Source: Acholeplasmatales bacterium (GTDB taxonomy: Bacteria; Bacillota_I; Bacilli_A; Izemoplasmatales; Hujiaoplasmataceae). Taken from it: DNA of 11,407 nt. The notes under the pieces were generated by a model. The model saw only the letters and a program-made list of their open reading frames with translations. It was not told the DNA's origin and searched no databases. A program made the translations under genes and the position numbers. Positions 7,701 to 11,407 of this stretch are shown here, piece by piece. Numbering within the stretch: position 1 is the stretch's first letter; each line of letters starts with the position of its first letter. Location of the stretch: positions 1-11,407 of the forward strand of contig DMTN01000048.1 in the NCBI GenBank assembly GCA_003477305.1, in the 5' to 3' direction.

Positions 7701-8437
7701 TCGGCGATACGAGCATGACGGACCGATCGACGCCGGTTGACATCACTTCCAACTTCGCGCTTTCCGGCGGTGAAATTGTGGTTCAGGTCGTCGCCGGCGG
7801 CGCGTATTCGGCCGTGTTGACGTCGACGGGAAGGCTGTTCACCTTCGGTCACGACTACTGGGGACAACTTTGCAACGGAAGTTCCTACTCGACACCCATT
7901 CCGACCAACATCATCGCCAATGTCGGGTTGAACACGGGAGAAACCGTCATTGAAATCCAGGCCGACAGTTCCACGATGTACGCATTCACGTCTGCCGACC
8001 GGATCATCGGCTGGGGCGCGAACAACGTGGGCGAACTGGGCTTCGACGGACCCGATCAATATCAGACCGGCGTCGACATCACGACATATCTCAATCCGTC
8101 GACATTCGATCTCGGCCAAGTCGTCTTGAGTTTCAGTTTCGTTGTCATCCTGACGACCGACGGGAGGGTCTTCACCTGGGGGTCGAACGCGAACAACGAA
8201 CTCGGAAACAATACTTCGACGACCGTGCAGACGCCGACGGACATCACCGCGCATTTCAACCTGGCGGTGGGCGAATCGATCGTCAGGATCGTTGTCAACG
8301 GCTCCGGAGCGATCGCGAAGACGTCCGCCGGTCGGACGTTCGTTTGGGGATCGAACGCCTATGGACAATACGGCATCGGCAATACGACCCCGAGTCTCGT
8401 CCCGGTCGAAGTCGACTGGTTCACGCTCGCGGATTGA
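1799..8437 (+). CDS. giant LRR_5 / InlB-repeat / RCC1 surface lipoprotein
   Basis: Predicted 2212-residue secreted lipoprotein. The start is GTG at 1799, with AGGGGG (1785-1790) 8 nt upstream. Two lysines and a hydrophobic stretch lead to lipobox LAGC with Cys20, so it should be anchored by its N terminus to the outer face of the membrane. Rough order by residue: Thr/Pro-rich stalk 29-131; a variant beta module 135-200; InlB/Listeria-Bacteroides (Flg_new-type) module 204-268; LRR_5 block A 273-532; block B 540-891; second variant module 901-965; InlB module 968-1034; LRR block C 1037-1249; four InlB modules 1255-1533; LRR block D 1536-1750; InlB module 1755-1820; RCC1 propeller 1823-2212. About 32 LRR_5 units (AF..C..L..I.IP..V..IG type) are visible. 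Every LRR block ends with a similar cap, W(N)P/S..RPV.W. There is no C-terminal LPXTG or membrane segment and no catalytic motif. A role in binding a host, polymer or other cells is inferred from the repeat families only. Confidence 0.9.
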   Translation: MKKILALLAVSLMTIGLAGCDLMSILGLLTTTVPLTTTIETTSDGSTTSLPTDTETTTEPPVTTTVSTMSSGSTTTSGIVTTTNTTTTVPTTTTLPTTMVPTTTTVPTTAVPTTTTLPTTTTTPMTTTVTTAVAFNVVFYDYDALTILKSMQVVFGGDAIPPMDPAKPAVPEYHYDFVGWNVSFTNVQSDLSVYPVYATVPNVYTLTYLTNGGSTLDPEAIAYGTTITLGTTTKEYCTFLGWFVDAEWTIPWTESTMPAHDQTLYAKWAWTSDADYAYDIVDEAAVITHYLGDDADVTIPTQLGGYPVRVIGANAFENNATIVNLVIPAGVTDIRQYAFYRCSVLRSVHIPGSVLTLGIYAFSECGQLATLAIADGLVSIGMRAFMGDASLTDVVLPQSVKNIGTATFANCAGLVSILLPAEVDSFGNSVFWGCSSLVTVVLPDGIQGIDYGSFYHCVSLISVDLPTSVVRIGNIAFSGCTTLTEILIRASVATIGNDAFAGCSLLTIFAEVESQPVGWSASWNPSSRPVVWSCSGTAGLIYSLTGEGTYAVSGYVGTSLLVVIPASHEGIPVTAIAPEAFKDNFAITSVSMADSITAIGTHAFYHCASLASIELSSQLLTIGDEAFTLTSSLQTIAIPATVTTLGFLPFFLCASLTNIEVDADNAFYASRDGVLFNKDVSVLIRYPAGRVDTVYDMPGTVAEIAAYAFNETPYLTILNLPSALATIGNYAFRQCVGLTAIFVALDSATFASIDGVLFDQTLTTLIQYPIDRPASVYEVPTGVETIGTSAFADNSHLTEIVLNEGLLWLNSDAFAYCHQLVAIHLPASLESIGGTAFYGCFALTSILIPIGTRVGYYAFGNCYDLTIYAEALSRPADWDDMWNPSDRPVVWGHVSIVYHDVTFYAADEITVIATYAVAEGDTSPAPADPVKPANLYFTYSFTGWDTNYSNVTGDLNVYPLFAPTPIQYTLTFVENGGEDVPDVTAAFGVVIDILNSTKEGFAFDGWYRDEALTEFYADAITTMPAENMMLYAAWIEIYVYSLKGDGTYAITAYTGSTNVIVIPSFHLGIPVTEIANFVFENLTHVTAITLPSGLVIIGSYAFYNCSSLSTIDFPETVTTIGGAAFANCWVLNGIVLPEGLTYLGSSAFSRCFALTTINIPVGINYLRAYTFGSCVNLTSITLPDTMNTIDDGAFEGCSALTSIVIPVATLWVDIDAFKGCSLITINVKADTQPAGWHASWNPDFRPVVWGYGHATLTFVENGGSDIDDVTADYSTWIDIENPTKTGYSFAGWFEDAELNVLYAVDIDTMPAGNYTLYAGWWVNTYWIWFATMGGTGIDYLYLDYGATFDSPVTTKTGYTFAGWYEDEELTVFYAMEVTTPAPRDLQLYAKWEINEYTLTFVENGGSDLSDITAEFGAWIDIQNPTREGYTFAGWYSDSERNVWYAFEIDAMPADTLTLFAEWTLNSYTIVFNTMGGSEIDDITAAFGTTFDNPVPIRTGYAFAGWYEDEARTVYYGETVTTVAARDLTLYADWGTAGLAFTNIGGSYSVSNGSSNDSNVIIPKRHDGLLVTTIGYEGFRYRTNIVSFTLPSSVTSAGDLAFSDCSNLTSVNIPANMTVISYGMFYMCTSLTEISIPQGVTNIGVWAFSGCNNLTNLTIPASVTIIGAYAFRNCTALSTFTFQTGSQLTTINTEAFRNCSSLSGITIPAGVTNIAIDTFRECAILTIYAVAASAPSGWVSSWNSSSRPVFWAVNDQSISFDSNGGSALTSISQDYGTVVSAPADPIKTGYAFAGWFLDEAFTVAYVFTTMPAESVSLYAKWITDMVFDYVAIGRYHVIAFTVDNRVFTWGLNNYGQLGNDTTVDSAVAVEITDRFTFIGDEYIKWVDTTDASSILFTSTGRIFTWGYNSNGVLANGTTTDLHVPTDVTAFFGFASGEFVEWLSTGVGHGIMLTSEGRVLAWGWNQYGQIGDTSMTDRSTPVDITSNFALSGGEIVVQVVAGGAYSAVLTSTGRLFTFGHDYWGQLCNGSSYSTPIPTNIIANVGLNTGETVIEIQADSSTMYAFTSADRIIGWGANNVGELGFDGPDQYQTGVDITTYLNPSTFDLGQVVLSFSFVVILTTDGRVFTWGSNANNELGNNTSTTVQTPTDITAHFNLAVGESIVRIVVNGSGAIAKTSAGRTFVWGSNAYGQYGIGNTTPSLVPVEVDWFTLAD
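2063..2161 (+). repeat. 33-bp tandem repeat in Thr-rich stalk
   Basis: Three in-frame copies of a 33-bp unit encode the 11-residue motif VPTTTT(L/V)PTT(M/A/T), at 2063-2095, 2096-2128 and 2129-2161. They lie in a wider Thr-rich segment (residues 29-131) with strong GACGAC/ACGACG periodicity. Low-complexity Thr stalks of this type hold surface domains away from the membrane and are usually disordered. Confidence 0.8.
5561..6397 (+). repeat. duplicated pair of InlB-type modules (A-B-A-B)
   Basis: Four consecutive InlB/Listeria-Bacteroides modules of about 66 residues occupy residues 1255-1320, 1325-1391, 1396-1462 and 1467-1533. Modules 1 and 3 share TFVENGGSD, WIDI and MPA. Modules 2 and 4 share TMGG, a (G)YxFAGWYEDE core and ARDL. 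The order is therefore A-B-A-B, which implies duplication of a two-module unit (5561-5971 copied to 5987-6397, or the reverse). Each module ends with the typical LYA(K/G/E/D)W. Confidence 0.8.
7265..8434 (+). repeat. seven RCC1 repeats forming one propeller
   Basis: Seven copies of the RCC1 core (V/I)F(T)WG.N..GQLG(N) start at residues 1845, 1901, 1957, 2013, 2069, 2124 and 2180, a period of 55-56 residues. Most repeats are preceded by LTS.GR and followed by a (D)IT..F.L..GE segment. Seven repeats is the number in a complete RCC1 beta-propeller, and the segment reaches the C terminus of the protein. Blades 4 and 5 are the most divergent (FG for WG; GELGF). Confidence 0.85.
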
Positions 8438-8454
8438 AGACATGATTCATTCTG

Positions 8455-8482
8455 AGAGGCCCTTCACGGGGCCTCTTTTTTT
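8455..8482 (+). terminator. intrinsic terminator of the giant lipoprotein gene
   Basis: AGAGGCCC (8455-8462) pairs perfectly with GGGCCTCT (8469-8476) around a 6-nt loop and runs into seven Ts (8476-8482). It begins 17 bp after the stop of the giant gene and separates it from the heat-shock operon. Confidence 0.92.
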
Positions 8483-8527
8483 GTGCTCGCTTGGTCGAAA
8501 GTTCTTCACTGAAATTTCACAATTCCC

Positions 8528-8554
8528 TTAGCACTCAACCCTTGACATTGCTAA
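8528..8554 (+). promoter_or_regulatory. CIRCE element 1 (HrcA operator) over the -35 box
   Basis: TTAGCACTC (8528-8536), 9 nt, CATTGCTAA (8546-8554). The left arm matches the CIRCE consensus (TTAGCACTC-N9-GAGTGCTAA) at nine of nine positions and the right arm at seven of nine. The spacer has the canonical length. The element covers the -35 hexamer, so bound HrcA would block RNA polymerase. Confidence 0.88.
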
Positions 8555-8570
8555 TCCGCGCGTGTATAAT
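8542..8570 (+). promoter_or_regulatory. consensus sigma-A promoter of hrcA-grpE-dnaK
   Basis: Perfect TTGACA (8542-8547) and perfect TATAAT (8565-8570) are separated by 17 nt, a full-consensus housekeeping promoter. The expected transcription start is near 8577, just inside the second CIRCE element. Such a strong promoter implies that output depends on repression. Confidence 0.93.
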
Positions 8571-8574
8571 GATG

Positions 8575-8601
8575 TTAGCAATCCAACATACGGAGTGCCA
8601 A
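8575..8601 (+). promoter_or_regulatory. CIRCE element 2 (HrcA operator) at the transcription start
   Basis: TTAGCAATC (8575-8583), 9 nt, GAGTGCCAA (8593-8601). Each arm matches the CIRCE consensus at eight of nine positions. The element begins 4 bp after the -10 box, covers the expected start of transcription and reaches the hrcA ribosome binding site (AAGGGG, 8601-8606). In the mRNA it could also form a hairpin beside the Shine-Dalgarno sequence. Confidence 0.85.
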
Positions 8602-8613
8602 AGGGGCGAAAAC

Positions 8614-9627
8614 GTGCTCAATGAACGTCAGGAAATAGTACTGAAACTCATCGTCGAGGAGTACGTGAAGTCCGCCGAACCGGTCGGTTCGCGGACGCTG
8701 TCGAAGCAGATGGACGTCTCTCCCGCCACGATCCGTAACGAGATGTCGGATCTCGAAGACCTCGGGTTCCTCGAGAAGACCCACACGTCCTCGGGACGCG
8801 TGCCCTCGGAAAAGGGATACCGCTATTACATCGAAACGATCCTCGCGAAGGTCGAAGGCGATTCCAACGAATTCAGTCAGTTCGACGCGATCTTCGAAAA
8901 CCGCGAGAGCGAACGCGAGGACGTCATCAAGGAAGCGATCAACCTGCTTTCCCAGGCGACCAACTGCACCGCGATCGCGCTCGGCCCGAACGCCTACAAT
9001 TCGCGCGTCAAGAAAGTCCAGCTGATCCCGCTCAAGGATACGCTTGCGCTCATCCTCGTGATCACGAACATGGGCTACGTCGAATCCAAGCAGATCACCG
9101 TGAGCGAAGACATGGAGATGGTCGAACTCGTCAAGGTCATCGATTTGTTGAACGAGCTGCTCGCCGATACGCCGATTTCGCAGGTTTCCGAGAAACTGCA
9201 CTACGAGATCGAACGCCAGAAGATCAAGGAACTGCTCAAGTACCGCGAAACGATCGTCGATTCCTTCATCGAAGCCTTCTCGAAGTTCGCCCAGACGAAA
9301 TACTATCTGACCGGATCTTCGAACATGCTCTACCAGCCGGAGTTCAACGACATCACGAAGCTCCGCGAGTTTTTGAACACGATCGAAAACAACGAGATTT
9401 TCAAGATCGTCGAAACCAACAGCGAAGGCGTCTCCGTCAAGATTGGCCACGAAAACACCGTCACCTCGATGCGCGACTGCACCGTCGTCTCCGCCAACTA
9501 CGAAACCCAGGGCGGCGAGCACGGCACGATTTCGGTCGTCGGCCCGACGCGCATGGAATACCGCAAGGTCATCGCCCTCATCAAGTACCTCACGCGTCAT
9601 CTGACCAAACTCTACGAAGACAAGTAA
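8614..9627 (+). CDS. hrcA: heat-inducible transcription repressor HrcA
   Basis: HrcA, 337 residues, is the repressor of class I heat-shock genes. It binds CIRCE operators as a dimer and is kept active by the chaperonin system. The start is GTG at 8614, preceded by AAGGGG (8601-8606) with a 7-nt gap. An upstream in-frame ATG would place the start within the terminator and promoter region and is excluded. The N-terminal winged helix (about 1-75) contains SAEPVGSRTLS, SPATIRNEMSDLEDLGFLE and SSGRVPSEKGYRYYI, all diagnostic. The C-terminal part has VKIGHEN, GTISVVGPTRMEYRKVI and a final leucine-rich helix, as in family members, and the length is normal (about 340). It is the first gene of the operon, 12 bp upstream of grpE, and is predicted to repress its own transcription through the two CIRCE sites. 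Confidence 0.97.
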   Translation: MLNERQEIVLKLIVEEYVKSAEPVGSRTLSKQMDVSPATIRNEMSDLEDLGFLEKTHTSSGRVPSEKGYRYYIETILAKVEGDSNEFSQFDAIFENRESEREDVIKEAINLLSQATNCTAIALGPNAYNSRVKKVQLIPLKDTLALILVITNMGYVESKQITVSEDMEMVELVKVIDLLNELLADTPISQVSEKLHYEIERQKIKELLKYRETIVDSFIEAFSKFAQTKYYLTGSSNMLYQPEFNDITKLREFLNTIENNEIFKIVETNSEGVSVKIGHENTVTSMRDCTVVSANYETQGGEHGTISVVGPTRMEYRKVIALIKYLTRHLTKLYEDK

Positions 9628-9639
9628 AGGAGCATCCCG

Positions 9640-10263
9640 ATGAAAGACAAGGATAAGGACAAAAAGCCGGACAGCGCGCCGGACGCCGAAAAAAAAGCAG
9701 AAAAGAAGGAAGAACAGGCCAAGCCGGAACCGAAATTGGTTCCCGCCGAAGACCTTGACGTCCTTTCCAACGAACTGCTCGAATTGAAGGACAAGTATCT
9801 GCGGATGCTTGCGGAAACCGACAACTTCAAGAAACGCAACGCCGAAGAACTGAAACGCGAGAAGCAGTATGCCTCGCAACCCGTCGCCGACAAGTTGATC
9901 GACGCGATCGAAACCTTCGAACAGGCGCTCTCGGTGAAAACCGACGATCCGCAGTTCAAGAACTTCCTCTACGGGTTCCGCATGATCAAGGACATGATTT
10001 ACAACGTCCTGATCGACGAAGGCGTCAAGATGATTCAGATCAACGTCGGCGATCCGTTCGACCCGAACGTCGCCCAGGCGATCGATACCTCGCACGATCC
10101 GACGCTCCCGGAAAACGTCGTCCTCAAGGTCATCAAAAACGGCTACAAGTTCAAAGACCGCCTGCTTCGGCCGGCGATGGTCCAGATCAATATCAAGCCG
10201 ATTCCGGAACCGGAATCGACGCAACCCTCAAACAACGAGAAACTCGCGGACAACATCGCGTAA
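9640..10263 (+). CDS. grpE: nucleotide exchange factor GrpE
   Basis: GrpE, 207 residues, is the cytoplasmic co-chaperone that promotes ADP release from DnaK and acts as a thermosensor. AAAGGAG (9626-9632) overlaps the hrcA stop and lies 7 nt before the ATG, so translation is probably coupled. Residues 1 to about 35 are a Lys/Glu/Asp-rich disordered tail. A long coiled-coil helix follows, with DKYLRMLAETDNFKKRNAEE at its core (about 50-70). The C-terminal beta domain contains DPFDPNVAQAI and KDRLLRPAMVQINI near the end, the usual GrpE signature. The usual His in the DPxxHxAI-type motif (E. coli DPNVHQAI) is Ala here. It lies 29 bp upstream of dnaK with no terminator or promoter between them. 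Confidence 0.96.
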   Translation: MKDKDKDKKPDSAPDAEKKAEKKEEQAKPEPKLVPAEDLDVLSNELLELKDKYLRMLAETDNFKKRNAEELKREKQYASQPVADKLIDAIETFEQALSVKTDDPQFKNFLYGFRMIKDMIYNVLIDEGVKMIQINVGDPFDPNVAQAIDTSHDPTLPENVVLKVIKNGYKFKDRLLRPAMVQINIKPIPEPESTQPSNNEKLADNIA

Positions 10264-10292
10264 CGAGATAGAAAAAAAGGAGATCCAACAAA

Positions 10293-11407
10293 ATGAAAAA
10301 AGTCATCGGCATCGACCTCGGAACCACCAATTCGTGCGTCGCCGTCATGGAAGGAACGGAAGTCAAAGTCATTCCGAACCTCGACGGCAACCGCACCACG
10401 CCCTCCGTCGTCGCCTTCAAGGACGGCGAAGTCCAAGTCGGCGAAGTCGCCAAGCGGCAAGTCATCACCAACCCCAACACCGTCTATTCGATCAAGCGCA
10501 AGATGGGGACCAACGCCAAAGTCAACATCAACGGCAAAGATTACACCCCGCAGGAAATCAGCGCAATGATCCTCCGCAACCTGAAGGAATCGGCGGAAGC
10601 CTACTTGGGCGAGAAAGTCACCGAAGCGGTCATCACCTGCCCGGCGTATTTCAACGACGCCCAGCGTCAGGCCACCAAGGATGCCGGCCGCATCGCCGGT
10701 CTCGACGTCAAGCGCATCATCAACGAACCGACCGCCTCGGCCCTCGCCTACGGCATCGATAAGAAGGACAAGCAGCAGACCGTCCTCGTCTACGACCTCG
10801 GCGGCGGTACCTTCGACGTCTCGATCCTCGAACTCGCCGACGGCACCTTCGAAGTCATCGCGACCTCCGGCGACAACCGCCTCGGCGGCGACGACTTCGA
10901 CCAGCGCATCTCCGACTGGCTCGTCGCCGAATTCAAGAAGGAAACGGGTGCCGACCTGAGTAACGACAAGATGGCCCTCCAGCGTCTGCGCGACGCTTCC
11001 GAAAAGGCCAAGAAGGAACTATCCACGATCACCTCTTCGCAGATTTCGCTGCCCTTCATCTCGATGACATCCGCCGGACCGGTCCATCTTGATAAGGCGC
11101 TCACCCGGGCGAAATTCAACGAACTGACCTCCGACCTCGTGCAGCGCACCGTCGATCCCGTCAAGCGCGCCCTCGCCGACGCCAAGATGGCCCCCAAGGA
11201 CATCGACCAGATCCTCCTCGTCGGCGGCATGACCCGCACCCCCGCCGTCCAGGACCTCGTCCGCCAGCTCTTCGGCAAGGAACCGAACCGTTCGATCAAT
11301 CCCGACGAAGTCGTCGCCATGGGCGCCGCGATCCAGGGCGCCGTCCTCACCGGCGACGTCAAGGACGTCCTCTTGCTCGACGTCACGCCGCTGTCGCTCG
11401 GCATCGA
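10293..11407 (+). CDS. dnaK: chaperone DnaK (Hsp70), N-terminal part, runs off window
   Basis: The first 371 codons of DnaK, the ATP-dependent Hsp70 chaperone that folds and rescues proteins together with GrpE and DnaJ. The start is ATG at 10293 with AAGGAG (10277-10282) 10 nt upstream. The visible part is nearly the whole ATPase domain: phosphate-1 loop IDLGTTNS (7-14), PAYFNDAQRQATKDAG (about 116-131), NEPTASALAYG, phosphate-2 loop YDLGGGTFDVS (about 166-176), GDNRLGGDDFD, adenosine motif LVGGMTRTPAV (about 309-319), and the start of the linker region LLLDVTPLSLGI at the window edge. It lacks the roughly 24-residue insert near residue 80 seen in proteobacterial DnaK, as expected for Gram-positive-type sequences. 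A Cys precedes PAYFND where Val is common. Codon use is extremely C/G-ending, fitting a highly expressed gene. The substrate-binding domain, and probably dnaJ, lie beyond the window. Confidence 0.98.
   Translation, partial: MKKVIGIDLGTTNSCVAVMEGTEVKVIPNLDGNRTTPSVVAFKDGEVQVGEVAKRQVITNPNTVYSIKRKMGTNAKVNINGKDYTPQEISAMILRNLKESAEAYLGEKVTEAVITCPAYFNDAQRQATKDAGRIAGLDVKRIINEPTASALAYGIDKKDKQQTVLVYDLGGGTFDVSILELADGTFEVIATSGDNRLGGDDFDQRISDWLVAEFKKETGADLSNDKMALQRLRDASEKAKKELSTITSSQISLPFISMTSAGPVHLDKALTRAKFNELTSDLVQRTVDPVKRALADAKMAPKDIDQILLVGGMTRTPAVQDLVRQLFGKEPNRSINPDEVVAMGAAIQGAVLTGDVKDVLLLDVTPLSLGI

Noticed and set aside
7079..8443. 454-codon minus-strand frame opposite the RCC1 domain
   Set aside because: Antisense artefact of a repetitive, GC-rich coding region. 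It is rich in Arg/Asp and has no ribosome binding site or domain.
8491..8613. N-terminal extension of HrcA from the ATG at 8491
   Set aside because: The extension would translate the promoter and both CIRCE elements. Family alignment begins at the GTG at 8614, which has a good ribosome binding site.
8575..10224. 549-codon open frame on the minus strand across hrcA and grpE
   Set aside because: It is the antisense shadow of two certain genes. Their C/G-ending codons suppress stops on the opposite strand. The peptide is a low-complexity Arg/Asp/Val/Phe-rich string without a recognisable domain.
1..11407. CRISPR array, transposase, phage or defence genes
   Set aside because: No regularly spaced repeats, transposase motifs, insertion-sequence ends or defence domains were seen. 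The only repeats are protein-domain repeats inside the giant gene.

Overview
The window looks like a chromosomal segment of a Bacillota/Bacilli-type bacterium, perhaps an environmental Mollicutes-related ('Tenericutes') lineage with unusually high G+C (mid-50s percent by eye). Three things point that way. The gene order is hrcA-grpE-dnaK with CIRCE operators. The DnaK ATPase domain lacks the roughly 24-residue insert of proteobacterial DnaK. A large surface lipoprotein is built from LRR_5 (BspA-type), InlB/Listeria-Bacteroides and RCC1 repeats. Tryptophan is always TGG, and TGA ends both the permease and the giant gene, so the standard bacterial code applies. The genus cannot be fixed from sequence alone.

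Layout. Bases 1-254 are AT-rich, hold no confident gene, and may carry the tail of an upstream gene. A hairpin at 255-285 can terminate transcription in both directions. A citrate-transporter/ArsB-NhaD superfamily permease (382-1536) lies on the minus strand with its own TTGATT-N16-TATAAT promoter. The divergent gap 1564-1798 holds that promoter, weaker plus-strand promoter candidates, and a hairpin with U-tract in the leader of the next gene. A 6.6-kb gene (1799-8437) encodes a 2212-residue predicted lipoprotein: lipobox, Thr-rich stalk, four LRR_5 blocks alternating with InlB-type modules, and a C-terminal seven-repeat RCC1 propeller. It ends at a strong intrinsic terminator (8455-8482).

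The rest is the class I heat-shock operon: a consensus sigma-A promoter embedded between two CIRCE elements, then hrcA (GTG start), grpE, and dnaK, which runs off the window. HrcA should bind the two CIRCE sites and repress the operon. GrpE is the nucleotide-exchange factor for DnaK.

The most interesting object is the giant lipoprotein. It combines three repeat families, has exactly seven RCC1 repeats with a 55-56 residue period, and shows a recent A-B-A-B duplication of its InlB modules. The double CIRCE arrangement and the terminator-like leader hairpin are secondary points of interest.
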